Assembly: GCF_004912145.1 (NCBI RefSeq)
Contig: NZ_STGT01000001.1
Coordinates: 620,001 to 684,000, forward strand
Reading direction: 5' to 3'
Source of the DNA: Peteryoungia rhizophila
GTDB lineage: Bacteria > Pseudomonadota > Alphaproteobacteria > Rhizobiales > Rhizobiaceae
Length of the DNA: 64,000 nucleotides
Made by a program: the position numbers and the translations under genes
The notes under the pieces: model-generated
What the model was told of the DNA's origin: nothing
Seen by the model: the letters and a program-made list of their open reading frames with translations, nothing else
Database searches by the model: none
Shown: positions 47,344 through 55,284 of the stretch, one piece after another
Layout of the letters: each line of letters starts with the position of its first letter
Numbering within the stretch: the stretch's first letter is position 1

Positions 47344-47607
47344 ATGTCTGAACGAGACTATGACTGGATTGCCCGGCGGGCTTACTCGCTGTGGGAAGAG
47401 GAAGGTCGCCCGCATGGACGGGACGATGCCCATTGGCAGACCGCACTCAGCGACTGGGAGACACTGCAGGCCGCCGCGACCCAGACGACGGAGAAATCCG
47501 GCAGGCGCATTGCGCAGGCGCAGGTCTCTGCCGCTGAAGAGGGGCTGGTGATCAACGAGGAACCGGTGCAGCCGACCCGGAAGACAACGCGGAGTCGGAA
47601 AGGGTGA
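47344..47607 (+). CDS. DUF2934 family small protein
   Basis: An 87-residue protein from the ATG at 47344 (MSERDYDWIARRAYSLWEEEGRPHGRDDAHWQTALSDWE). The motif I-x-x-R-A-Y-x-x-W-E-x-x-G-R-P-x-G-x-x-x-x-H-W is the DUF2934 signature; its function is unknown, and it often occurs beside glycogen and stress genes. The basic C-terminus (TRKTTRSRKG) may bind nucleic acid or polymer. Its stop overlaps the GTG of glgA, so the two are translated together. Confidence 0.85.
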   Translation: MSERDYDWIARRAYSLWEEEGRPHGRDDAHWQTALSDWETLQAAATQTTEKSGRRIAQAQVSAAEEGLVINEEPVQPTRKTTRSRKG

Positions 47608-49187
47608 CCAAAATGGCTGGAGTCGATCTTTCACTCGTCCTGGGCCGGGCCCAATTCATCCAGAGGGTCCGCGACGCCTATCATCGCGATGAGGACGAGC
47701 TTCGACCGAGGCGCCCCTCGCCAACCCGCGTTCCCTTGCATGTGCTGGCGGTCACCTCCGAAATCTATCCGCTGGTGAAGACAGGCGGCCTCGCCGATGT
47801 CACCGGCGCACTTCCGAAAGCGCTGTCCACCTATGGCATCGCGACGCATACCCTTGTGCCGGGTTATCCTTCGATCCTCGCCTTGGCGCGACTGCATCCC
47901 CCACTGATGGAATTCGACGACCTGCTCGGTGAGAAGGCGACGCTGCGGCATCTCGAAATCGACGGCCTCAGCCTGTTCGTGCTCGACGCGCCGGCTCTCT
48001 ATGACCGACCGGGCGGCCCCTATGTCGATGAAAACGGCGTCGACCATGCCGACAACTGGAAACGTTTTGCCGTTCTGTCGCTGGCCGGCGCCGAGATTGC
48101 AGCGGGTGCCCTTCCCGGCTGGCAGCCGGATCTGATTCACACCCATGACTGGCAGTCGGCACTGACCTCGGTCTATCTGCGCCAGATGGGATCGGCTGTT
48201 CCGGTTGTCCTCACGATCCACAACCTTGCCTTCCAGGGGCAGTATTCCGCCTCACTGCTGCCCTATATCGGCCTGCCGCCAGAGGTCTATTCCGTCGATC
48301 AAATGGAGTATTTCGGCGATATCAGCTACCTCAAGGGCGGACTGGTAACGGCCGATCACATCACGGTGGTCAGTCCGACCTATGCGCGGGAAATCCTGTC
48401 GCCAACATTCGGCATGGGGCTCGACGGTGTCTTGAACGCGCGCATGGATAGGCTGCAAGGCATCGTCAACGGGATCGACAAGGAGATCTGGAACCCGGCG
48501 ACGGACCCATATCTGCCGTTCCGCTACGATGCCAAGACCGTGCGCAACAAGAAGAACAACAAGGCCCTTCTGCTGGAGCGCTTTCATCTCGAACCGGGAG
48601 ACGGGCCACTCTTCTCGGCCGTCACGCGCATCACCTGGCAAAAAGGCATGGACATGCTGGCCGAGGTCGCCGACGAGATCTTCCACTGGGGCGGGCGCCT
48701 GATCGTGCACGGCCAGGGCGACCACGACATCGAGGATGCGCTCAAGGCCACCGCCGCACGGTTCCCCGGACGCATGGCCGTCTCGATCGGCTTCAACGAG
48801 CCGACGGCGCATCTCATCCATGGCGGTTCCGATGCCATCATCCAGCCGTCGCGGTTCGAGCCCTGTGGCCTGACGCAGCTCTATGGTCTGCGCTATGGCT
48901 GCGTGCCGGTCGTATCCCGCACGGGCGGCCTGTCGGAAACGATCATCGACGCCAATGATGCCGCGATTTCGGCAAGGGCAGCAACCGGCTTCCAGTTCCA
49001 TCCGGTGCGGCCGGAAGGACTTCGCCACGCGATCCGACGGGCGGCTGAGGCATATGGTGACAAGCGCAAATGGGCACGGCTGCAATTGCAGGCCATGCGT
49101 GCCGACTATTCCTGGGACCGCAGTGCCGAGAGCTATGCGGAGGTCTATGGCCGCCTGACGGACGCACGCGCCCAGCTGCCCCACTGA
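47604..49187 (+). CDS. glgA: GlgA, glycogen synthase (ADP-glucose type)
   Basis: A 527-residue GT5 glycosyltransferase. The ADP-glucose site KTGGLADV is at residues 59-66, about 45 residues later than in enteric GlgA, so there is an N-terminal extension. Other GlgA segments: HTHDWQSAL, TIHNLAFQGQY, IVNGIDKEIWNP, PSRFEPCGLTQLYGLRYGCVPVVSRTGGL. It extends alpha-1,4-glucan. GTG at 47604 overlaps the DUF2934 stop; ATG at 47613 is an alternative. No glgB, glgC or glgP is nearby, so it is probably an accessory copy. Confidence 0.94.
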   Translation: MTKMAGVDLSLVLGRAQFIQRVRDAYHRDEDELRPRRPSPTRVPLHVLAVTSEIYPLVKTGGLADVTGALPKALSTYGIATHTLVPGYPSILALARLHPPLMEFDDLLGEKATLRHLEIDGLSLFVLDAPALYDRPGGPYVDENGVDHADNWKRFAVLSLAGAEIAAGALPGWQPDLIHTHDWQSALTSVYLRQMGSAVPVVLTIHNLAFQGQYSASLLPYIGLPPEVYSVDQMEYFGDISYLKGGLVTADHITVVSPTYAREILSPTFGMGLDGVLNARMDRLQGIVNGIDKEIWNPATDPYLPFRYDAKTVRNKKNNKALLLERFHLEPGDGPLFSAVTRITWQKGMDMLAEVADEIFHWGGRLIVHGQGDHDIEDALKATAARFPGRMAVSIGFNEPTAHLIHGGSDAIIQPSRFEPCGLTQLYGLRYGCVPVVSRTGGLSETIIDANDAAISARAATGFQFHPVRPEGLRHAIRRAAEAYGDKRKWARLQLQAMRADYSWDRSAESYAEVYGRLTDARAQLPH

Positions 49188-49220
49188 GGGAGTTCACATA
49201 CCGTATGTTGGTCAAACAGA

Positions 49221-49248
49221 AGGGCCCGGATCACCTCCGAGCCCTTTT
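49221..49248. terminator. Terminator between glgA and the lipoprotein gene
   Basis: AGGGCCCGG (49221-49229) pairs with CCGAGCCCT (49237-49245) with one mismatch, followed by TTTT. Placed between convergent genes, it ends glgA and perhaps also the opposite transcript. Confidence 0.8.
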
Positions 49249-49272
49249 CACATTCTAATATGGCTGTCTCGG

Positions 49273-49467
49273 TCAGCCCCCACTCGGCCTGCTCTGGCCT
49301 GAACCACCGGTGCCAGTTTGTGGTGTCGGATCGCTATCGGTCTCCGTGGCCGGAACAGTGCCCGAGGTCGTGCTTTCCCCTTGTGTGCCCGCAGAATTGC
49401 TGCCGTCGCCACAGGCGGCCAAAAGTGCCGCGATCGACGCGACCGCTATCGTCCTTGGCATGGTCAT
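49273..49467 (-). CDS. Small lipoprotein of unknown function
   Basis: A 64-residue protein with a lipoprotein signal (MTMPRTIAVASIAALLAACG; LAAC lipobox, Cys19) followed by a Gly/Ser/Thr/Pro-rich disordered tail (GTVPATETDSDPTPQTGTGG). The ATG overlaps the stop of the 92-residue gene upstream as ATGA, which supports it as real. It is probably anchored in the outer or inner membrane. Function unknown. Confidence 0.7.
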   Translation of the reverse strand: MTMPRTIAVASIAALLAACGDGSNSAGTQGESTTSGTVPATETDSDPTPQTGTGGSGQSRPSGG

Positions 49468-49742
49468 CTCCAGTAATCTCCTTGCTGCTCGCCGCTCAAC
49501 TGGGCGCGTTCACGCATGGCGATGGTACGCTCCAGGGTGGCGATGTCTTCGCTGGTGGCGGGAACGGGATCGTCCGCGATGGCCTCGAGCACGGCGGGAT
49601 CTATCGCTCCGGATCGTATCGCCGAACGCAGGGTTTCCCGCGTCTGACGCTCCGCCTCCAACTGGGCGAAGAGCGCGATGATCAGCCGATCTCGCGGATC
49701 GGGATGGGGACGCCAGCGTGGCGGACGCACCGAATTTGGCAT
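49464..49742 (-). CDS. Small hypothetical protein (92 residues)
   Basis: Starts at the ATG at 49742, preceded by AAGGAG; the longer frame upstream crosses the promoter. Sequence MPNSVRPPRWRPHPDPRDRLIIALFAQLEAERQTRETLRSAIRSG is basic, then helical, with an acidic end. No domain recognised. It is co-translated with the lipoprotein from a stress-type promoter 33 nt upstream of the start. Confidence 0.7.
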   Translation of the reverse strand: MPNSVRPPRWRPHPDPRDRLIIALFAQLEAERQTRETLRSAIRSGAIDPAVLEAIADDPVPATSEDIATLERTIAMRERAQLSGEQQGDYWR

Positions 49743-49781
49743 GATCCACTCCTTTCGACAGAAGAATTCGTTCTCCAAGGA

Positions 49782-49806
49782 AACATTTGGCGTCGGCCAA
49801 TGTTCC
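49782..49806 (-). promoter_or_regulatory. EcfG/RpoE2-type promoter of the 92-residue/lipoprotein pair
   Basis: On the minus strand GGAAC (49806-49802), 16 nt, TGTT (49785-49782). On the plus strand the same DNA reads GGAAA (49779-49783), 19 nt, TT (49803-49804), a one-mismatch version facing the gene at 49842, so the site may be bidirectional. Confidence 0.62.
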
Positions 49807-49841
49807 GCATTCAGAGGCTCGTCCGCAGAAGGAGACAGTTG

Positions 49842-50162
49842 GTGGAGCATGATCTCAAAACACTCGAGGCGCGGCTGAACGCCCATCGTGAAATCCTTGT
49901 CTCTCTTTTGAGCGAGTTACTCGTTCAACCCGACCGCGTCCCGGAACTGCTGCGCAATCTCGAACAGGAAGTGCTCCTGCGCGACGGCTCCGAAGATCCG
50001 GGTTCCGAACCTTCCGCCGGGATCGGGCGAGGCCATGAAAAGGGCGAGGCGATCCGCGAGATCCTCGACACGGCGAAGGCGCGCGCCGCTGCGCTTCGAC
50101 GTTCAGCAACGGACCTCGGCGAGCCAAATGGCTTCACTCAAGCCCTGACTGAGAGGACATGA
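49842..50162 (+). CDS. Hypothetical helical protein (106 residues)
   Basis: The long reading frame open here begins inside the opposite genes, so I take the GTG at 49842, which follows AAGGAGA. The protein (VEHDLKTLEARLNAHREILVSLLSELLVQPDRVPELLRNLEQEVLLRDG...) is charged and helical, with no signal or membrane segment and no recognised domain. It is divergent from the 92-residue gene and overlaps the next small frame by 4 bp. Confidence 0.6.
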   Translation: MEHDLKTLEARLNAHREILVSLLSELLVQPDRVPELLRNLEQEVLLRDGSEDPGSEPSAGIGRGHEKGEAIREILDTAKARAAALRRSATDLGEPNGFTQALTERT

Positions 50163-50356
50163 CGATGATTGGGAAACTGCTAAGAGGATTGCTTTCTCGA
50201 CTGCGCAAGCCCGGGCGCGCAGAGCTCAGACTGCCCGACGATGCCCAGGTCGCACTGCCGTGGCGCGCAGACCTCCCGTTGCGGGAGCGTTCGCGCGCTC
50301 TGGTCGCTGTTCCTGCGCAGATAAGTGGAGCTCGAATGGGGTCCGGCAGGCTCTGA
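50159..50356 (+). CDS. Possible small basic protein (65 residues)
   Basis: The ATG overlaps the preceding stop as ATGA. The product (MTMIGKLLRGLLSRLRKPGRAELRLP...) has an amphipathic, basic N-terminal helix and no known domain. Coupling favours a real gene, but codon evidence is thin and it could be spurious. Confidence 0.35.
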   Translation: MTMIGKLLRGLLSRLRKPGRAELRLPDDAQVALPWRADLPLRERSRALVAVPAQISGARMGSGRL

Positions 50357-50364
50357 GACTGTCC

Positions 50365-50595
50365 TCAATCTCCTGACTTGTCACGGACGTCGAAGTTGGC
50401 GTCCCAGTCCTTTGGCGGGTTCTTCTTCCCCGGCGGCCACTTATGCAGGGTGGCATCTTCTGAACCTGTAATCACGGTCGGCTTGGCGCTGACGACACCG
50501 TCGCTGTCGCCGCCAGCCTGAGTCCCGGCGTATTGGCCTTCTGCGTCCTTGTGGATACGGTTTATCTCTTTGTCCTGGTCTGCAGCGCTCATCAT
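50365..50595 (-). CDS. Small hydrophilic hypothetical protein (76 residues)
   Basis: An ATG-ATG start at 50595 with AAGGAG upstream. The sequence MMSAADQDKEINRIHKDAEGQYAGTQAGGDSDGVVSAKPTVITGSEDATLHKWPPGKKNPPKDWDANF is hydrophilic and probably disordered, like many stress-induced small proteins. No domain recognised. Preceded by a stress-type promoter. Confidence 0.7.
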   Translation of the reverse strand: MMSAADQDKEINRIHKDAEGQYAGTQAGGDSDGVVSAKPTVITGSEDATLHKWPPGKKNPPKDWDANFDVRDKSGD

Positions 50596-50621
50596 TTGTT
50601 CTCCTTGACTGGAACGGGCTG

Positions 50622-50647
50622 AACCCGCCTGGAAGGATAAAAGTTCC
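50622..50647 (-). promoter_or_regulatory. EcfG/RpoE2-type promoter of the 76-residue gene
   Basis: On the minus strand GGAAC (50647-50643), 17 nt, GGTT (50625-50622). The first base of the -10 differs from the usual C. The leader is about 20 nt. Confidence 0.55.
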
Positions 50648-50693
50648 GACGCGCTTGCAGCAGGAAACCGGATCCCCCGCTTGCAGGATCGCT

Positions 50694-52385
50694 CTAGTCG
50701 GCCGTGCCGACCGTGAAGGAGGAAAGCGGGGCCACCAGGGTCCAGCGCAGGCCATTCGAGTTGAAATCGAGAGTGACCTCACCGGCAAAGGCACTCGCAG
50801 CATGACGTTCGATGACTGTCGAGCCGAAGCCGCGCCGGGTTGGGGCCGTGACCGGTGGACCATGAAGTTCCGTCCAGGTGAGGCGCAGACGCTGCTCATC
50901 GCCTTCGGCCTCCGGCTCCAGCACCTGCCATTCGATCCGAAGTCTCCCTTCCAGCACAGACAGGGCGCCGTATTTGACCGAGTTGGTGGCGAGCTCGTGG
51001 AAGACAAGGCCGAGATTTTGGACAGCGTTGGCATTCACCAGAAGCTCCGGACCGCGCTTAGAGACGCGGTCGAATGAACCCGTGACGGTGGTGAGTTGCA
51101 GCTCGACCAGGGAGGAGAGCGCAATGCCGGCCCATTGCTGCTTGGCGAGCGCCTCGATCGACTGAGCCAATCCCGCGAGACGTCCACTCACCGCGCGCTG
51201 AAAATCCTCCACGTCGTCAGTCCCGCGGGCGAGCTGTCGCATCATGGCCTGGACCAGCGAGAGGATGTTCTTCGTGCGGTGAACCAGTTCCTGCAGGATG
51301 AAATGGATCCGCTCCTCCGCCTCCGCCCTGTCGAAGGATGCGTTGGACAAGGCGACCGCGACCTGGTTGGCTTCGACGATCTTGGTGCGTTCCGGCGAGA
51401 CGATGTCACCCTCACCAATGCGTTCAGCCATGCATGCGATCTTGCGGATCGCCGAGCGCAGGTGATGGGCCGCAACAGACACCACGAGCATGATCAAAGC
51501 GAGAAAGACCACGCTGCCGGTCAGCAGGCTCTTCCACAGATCCACGAAGGATCCCTGGAGGCTGTCGGCCGGCCCCCAGACCACCGCATGCCACCGCCAG
51601 TCCGGCAGCTTGGCGTAGCCCATGAGATATTGCTGGCCATCCTTATAGTAAACAGCGCTGCCATTTGCGCCGTACATCAGCTCCAGCCAGCTCGGATCCA
51701 TGGCCGTGCCGGCAGGCTGATGGTCAACTCCATTGGAGACGACCATACGGCCCTGGTTGTCGAGGAGGGCCGATGTCCAGCCCGGTGGCAGTGAATCACG
51801 GGAAGCGAGGTCCACGAAACTCTCTGCATCCTGGGTGAGGACGGCGGCATCGGCCCCCTGAGGCCCCCGCTCGACGAGCGGCATGGTCAGATTGACCACC
51901 CAGCGCTGGCTGGTCGCCCCCAGGAAGACATCGGACAGCTCGACATTTCCCGAGCGAAGCGCGGACACCACGGAACCGGGATTGGCCATGGGTCGAAGGG
52001 GTGCGCCCCATGGCATGCGGGTGTTGAGAACCTGTATGCCGTCCCGGCGCGCCAGGATGACGTAGAGTGAACTGTCCTTCAGGCTCTCTGCAACACGTGC
52101 GTGGAAAGCACTCAGATCTCCCTGTTGCAATTCCACCGAATTGGCGATCAGGGCCAGCGTGGTTTCCATGTCCGCGAGCTTGCGCTCCACGCCCCGGCTG
52201 ATGGTCTGCGCGTCCTGGGCGGCATCCGCGCGCAGGGCCTGGAATTGTGATCGCTCAAGCTGAAGCAGGAGAAAGACGACGAAGGCCAGCAGTGGCAGGG
52301 TCGCGAGGATCGCCATCGTCGCGAGATAGGAACCGATCGAAGCGGTGGGAAAGAGCCCGAGAAAGATTCGACCTAGGCGGCTCAC
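50694..52385 (-). CDS. HWE-family sensor histidine kinase
   Basis: A 563-residue membrane kinase with a GTG start preceded by GGGAGG. Membrane helices at about 18-42 and 284-305 flank a periplasmic sensor region (dCache-like by size). Phosphorylated His369 lies in ELVHRTKNILSLVQAM. The catalytic domain has FHELATNSVKYGAL (His463, Asn468) and WTE at 504-506, the marks of the HWE family. HWE/HisKA_2 kinases often feed the PhyR-EcfG stress switch, which would fit this neighbourhood. No response regulator lies beside it. Confidence 0.9.
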   Translation of the reverse strand: MSRLGRIFLGLFPTASIGSYLATMAILATLPLLAFVVFLLLQLERSQFQALRADAAQDAQTISRGVERKLADMETTLALIANSVELQQGDLSAFHARVAESLKDSSLYVILARRDGIQVLNTRMPWGAPLRPMANPGSVVSALRSGNVELSDVFLGATSQRWVVNLTMPLVERGPQGADAAVLTQDAESFVDLASRDSLPPGWTSALLDNQGRMVVSNGVDHQPAGTAMDPSWLELMYGANGSAVYYKDGQQYLMGYAKLPDWRWHAVVWGPADSLQGSFVDLWKSLLTGSVVFLALIMLVVSVAAHHLRSAIRKIACMAERIGEGDIVSPERTKIVEANQVAVALSNASFDRAEAEERIHFILQELVHRTKNILSLVQAMMRQLARGTDDVEDFQRAVSGRLAGLAQSIEALAKQQWAGIALSSLVELQLTTVTGSFDRVSKRGPELLVNANAVQNLGLVFHELATNSVKYGALSVLEGRLRIEWQVLEPEAEGDEQRLRLTWTELHGPPVTAPTRRGFGSTVIERHAASAFAGEVTLDFNSNGLRWTLVAPLSSFTVGTAD

Positions 52386-52486
52386 TCTCTAGCCCTCCCG
52401 CCAAGGAGGTTCAGCCTGCCAATCTTGTCGTCGAACCATTTGGCCGCGGCTGCGTTAGGAAGAGTGTACCGAACGAGGAAGCTGCC

Positions 52487-52762
52487 ATGATCTTCAAGCC
52501 ACAGACATTTCACGGAGAAAGGCCCGCCGTTGCGGACGAAAGCCCCGTAGATGCATCGCTGGAGCAACGTGTCGCCGACGCGCTCGCTACGAGCGAGGGC
52601 ATCGGGGCGGAAATGCTGAAGGTGGTCGCCAGCGGCAGCGAGATCTTCCTGTTCGGAGACGTCGGCAGTCGCGGCGAAATGGATAGGGCCGTCGAAGTGG
52701 TGCTTGCTGTTGCGGGCGTCGAGAAGGTGACAGTCCGCCTTCGGAGCGATGAGGCGCCCTGA
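52487..52762 (+). CDS. Small BON-like protein (91 residues)
   Basis: The ATG at 52487 follows GAGGAAG. The C-terminal half (DASLEQRVADALATSEGIGAEMLKVVASGSEIFLFGDVGSRGEMDRAVEVVLAVAGVEKVTVRL) matches the alpha-beta pattern of BON domains, which bind membranes or polymers and are common in envelope-stress proteins. No signal peptide is visible, so a cytoplasmic place is likely. Divergent from the kinase. No stress-type promoter was found for it. Confidence 0.7.
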   Translation: MIFKPQTFHGERPAVADESPVDASLEQRVADALATSEGIGAEMLKVVASGSEIFLFGDVGSRGEMDRAVEVVLAVAGVEKVTVRLRSDEAP

Positions 52763-52912
52763 CCACGCCGGGACGGGATCGACACCTTCCATTGGCGCGC
52801 GGGCATGGCGACGCGCCCGGCATGTCGAAAATCGACGCCGCTTGCCTGCCTCTACCCCTTCCGCCCCTGATGACGTCACTTACATTCCGATATCTTTGGC
52901 CGGACGCTGACG

Positions 52913-53167
52913 TCAGGCGCGTCCACCTGTTCCGGTATCGCCTTCCGGCGCCCATGCCTGCGTCACGCCAGCCACTTCCAGCATGCGACCGCGCAAATCC
53001 TGCTGGCGGATAACCGTCAACTTGCGAACGGCACTCTGGCTTTCTGAATATTGGCGAGCGGCCTCCACCGCGAGCCGATAGGTAGGATAGACCGCCGACT
53101 GGCCTTCTTCGCACAAGAAGCACCAACCATTCGCCTGGGGGACGATGTCACAATAAACCCGAGTCAT
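52913..53167 (-). CDS. Small hypothetical protein (84 residues)
   Basis: An ATG at 53167 with AGGAGGAG upstream. Sequence MTRVYCDIVPQANGWCFLCEEGQSAVYPTYRLAVEAARQYSES has the look of DUF2188-type proteins (short sheets, then a helix), which is a loose impression. Two Cys in WCFLCEE. It has its own stress-type promoter. Confidence 0.7.
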   Translation of the reverse strand: MTRVYCDIVPQANGWCFLCEEGQSAVYPTYRLAVEAARQYSESQSAVRKLTVIRQQDLRGRMLEVAGVTQAWAPEGDTGTGGRA

Positions 53168-53192
53168 GCCGCACTCCTCCTGATGTCGCTCA

Positions 53193-53217
53193 AACTAGCC
53201 GGCAGGACATTGGTTCC
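53193..53217 (-). promoter_or_regulatory. EcfG/RpoE2-type promoter of the 84-residue gene
   Basis: On the minus strand GGAAC (53217-53213), 16 nt, AGTT (53196-53193), placing the start about 20 nt before the ATG at 53167. It lies between that gene and the 3' end of treZ. Confidence 0.58.
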
Positions 53218-53243
53218 GTCCATCATCCTGTTTTTTTCCAGAC

Positions 53244-55088
53244 TCAGCCGCACACGACGATCAACGAGCCCGGTCGGAATTCAGACAGGTCGCGAATATC
53301 CGCTTCGGTGTCATCCGCATGAATGTGGACCGTCATGCCGTGTACGGGCGGCAAGGTGGCGCGGGCCTCGCCGAAATTCGCGCGCAATTGCCAGCGGCTT
53401 TCTCCCAACTGCCAGTCGACCGCGAGCCGGCCGTCTTCAGCGAGCAGCAGATGTCCCACACCACCGCCGACATCTTTCAGCAAGGGAATGAGGTGCCGAC
53501 ATCGCTTTTCGAGGAGGTCGCGGAAAGCAGTTCGGGTCGCCCGCCCCGTGCCCGTCTCGGCTTCCTCCCAGTCCAGTTTGGAGATGGCGAATGTTTCAGG
53601 CACATTCGGATCACGGATCTCGTGCATGGCCAGATCTTCGGTGCCGAAATTGCGCGCCTGCTGGAGCCGCTCATCTGGATCGTTCTGGTGCAAGCCTTCA
53701 GGATAGTCGCTGAAGAAAAAGAACCGGCCCCTCGAGCGAAACTCGTCACCCATGAAGAGGAGTGGGATCTGCGGTGCGAGCAGCATCATGGCCATCAGCC
53801 GCTCGCCGAGATCGGCGTCGATCAGGCTCCAGAGGCGCTCGCCCCTACCACGATTGCCGGCCTGGTCGTGGTTTTGCAGGAAGTTGACGAAGGTGACGGG
53901 CGGCAGATGACCGCTCGGCTCTCCAAAGACCTCGTCGCCCTTGCCATCGACCCGTTCACCTTGAAGAACGAAGCCTGACGCAAGAGTCTTACCGATCCTC
54001 GGCCAGAAATCCCGGGCGAAAGCCTGGTAATGCCCGCCATGCTCACCTGTCGCCCAGGCGTGGATCAGATGGTGATAGCCGTCGTTCCAGACACCATCAT
54101 AGAGCGGAGTGGAATTGTCCTCTGCCCGTTCGTGCAGTCGCGTGATGTTGCGGCTGTCCTCGACGACCAGATGGACATACCGCTCTGGAAATGTCTGGCG
54201 AACGCGTCGGGCGAGGTCCTCCAGAAATTGAACCTCGCTCTTGTCCTTCTCAATTCGATCGGCTGCATCGAGGCGCAAACCGTCGAGAGCGAATTCCTCG
54301 AGCCAGTAGAGCGCGTTTTCGACAATGAAATCACGCGTCGGCGATTTTGAGACATCCGGCCGAGGTCCCCAGGGCGTGCCCTCGTCCAGGAAGAATGCAG
54401 GCGCAAGAGCAGAGAGATAATTGCCGTCCAGACCGAGGTGATTGTAGACGACGTCGAGCATGACCATCAGACCGAGGCCATGGGCGGTGTCGATGAAGGA
54501 CTTCATGTCGTCCGGAGACCCATAGGCAGGGTGCGGGGTGTAAAGGAGCACACCGTCATAGCCCCAGCCGCGCGCGCCACCGAAGGCTGCGACGGGCATC
54601 AGCTCGATCATCGTGATCCCGAGGTCCGCGAGGCCCGGCAGCTTCTTCGCTGCAGCTGCGAAAGTCCCCTCCTCAGTAAAGGTCCCCACATGCAGCTCGT
54701 AAATTACGGCCTCAGACCAGGGGCGTCCTGACCAGGCAGCGTGACGCCATCGATAGGCGGTGGGATCGACCAAGATCGACGGACCATGAACATTGCTTTC
54801 CAGGGCCCGTCCGGCAGGATCTGGAACTTCCGTTCCATCTGGCGTGACGAAAGCATAGGACGTGCCGGGAGCCAGATTGGTGGCGAGCAGCTCGAACCAG
54901 CCGTCGCCGGTCGGCGACATTGGCACGATTTCTTCGCCGAGGCGAAGGCTCAGCATTTCGACTGCAGGTGCCCATAGGCGAAACCGCACCTCTCCGGCAG
55001 CGGTGTATTCCGCACCCCAGCTCTTTTGAAAGACGCGGTATTCCTGTTCGAACGGCACCTCGTCAGCGGCTGGCTGCGATTGGTCCAT
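53244..55088 (-). CDS. treZ: TreZ, malto-oligosyltrehalose trehalohydrolase
   Basis: About 614 residues from the ATG at 55088 (AGAGGT upstream); a GTG at 55100 is in frame. An N-terminal CBM48-like domain (about 15-105; WGAEYTAAGEVRFRLWAPAVEMLSLRL) precedes a GH13 barrel with nucleophile Asp274 in DGLRLDAADRI, acid/base Glu310 in HLVVEDSRN, and FLQNHDQAGNRGRGER. It releases trehalose from maltooligosyl-trehalose. The partner treY is not in the window. A stress-type promoter precedes it. Confidence 0.95.
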   Translation of the reverse strand: MDQSQPAADEVPFEQEYRVFQKSWGAEYTAAGEVRFRLWAPAVEMLSLRLGEEIVPMSPTGDGWFELLATNLAPGTSYAFVTPDGTEVPDPAGRALESNVHGPSILVDPTAYRWRHAAWSGRPWSEAVIYELHVGTFTEEGTFAAAAKKLPGLADLGITMIELMPVAAFGGARGWGYDGVLLYTPHPAYGSPDDMKSFIDTAHGLGLMVMLDVVYNHLGLDGNYLSALAPAFFLDEGTPWGPRPDVSKSPTRDFIVENALYWLEEFALDGLRLDAADRIEKDKSEVQFLEDLARRVRQTFPERYVHLVVEDSRNITRLHERAEDNSTPLYDGVWNDGYHHLIHAWATGEHGGHYQAFARDFWPRIGKTLASGFVLQGERVDGKGDEVFGEPSGHLPPVTFVNFLQNHDQAGNRGRGERLWSLIDADLGERLMAMMLLAPQIPLLFMGDEFRSRGRFFFFSDYPEGLHQNDPDERLQQARNFGTEDLAMHEIRDPNVPETFAISKLDWEEAETGTGRATRTAFRDLLEKRCRHLIPLLKDVGGGVGHLLLAEDGRLAVDWQLGESRWQLRANFGEARATLPPVHGMTVHIHADDTEADIRDLSEFRPGSLIVVCG

Positions 55089-55126
55089 CTGTGTGATCAC
55101 CTCTGCTGAAAGCTGGAGCCGATCAA

Positions 55127-55151
55127 AACACAGGGTCGGGAGAAAGGTTCC
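55127..55151 (-). promoter_or_regulatory. EcfG/RpoE2-type promoter of treZ
   Basis: On the minus strand GGAAC (55151-55147), 16 nt, TGTT (55130-55127), about 30 nt ahead of the likely transcript start-to-ATG leader. Trehalose genes are known general-stress targets in alphaproteobacteria. Confidence 0.65.
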
Positions 55152-55199
55152 GGTCGTTCACACAGGTTCCGGCAACCCGCAAGAGTTCAGAGGCATTCA

Positions 55200-55224
55200 G
55201 GAACAAAGCGTCGGCGTCGGACTT
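55200..55224 (+). promoter_or_regulatory. Weak EcfG/RpoE2-type promoter of the Pro-rich small gene
   Basis: GGAAC (55200-55204), 18 nt, TT (55223-55224); the -10 reads ACTT, so only the looser GGAAC-N18/19-TT form is met. Confidence 0.4.
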
Positions 55225-55284
55225 GGAGAGTCATACTGCCAATCTCGCTGCATCCTGCGGCATGCGGCAAACAGGGAGACGATC

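Noticed and set aside
49260-49841. The upstream half of a 300-codon plus-strand frame
   Set aside because: It is antisense to two small genes with coupled starts and ribosome sites. Only the part from GTG 49842 has a plausible start, so the gene was trimmed.
50611-50615. GGAAC on the plus strand as another stress promoter
   Set aside because: No TT at 18-19 nt in a useful place and no plus-strand gene starts downstream; treated as chance.
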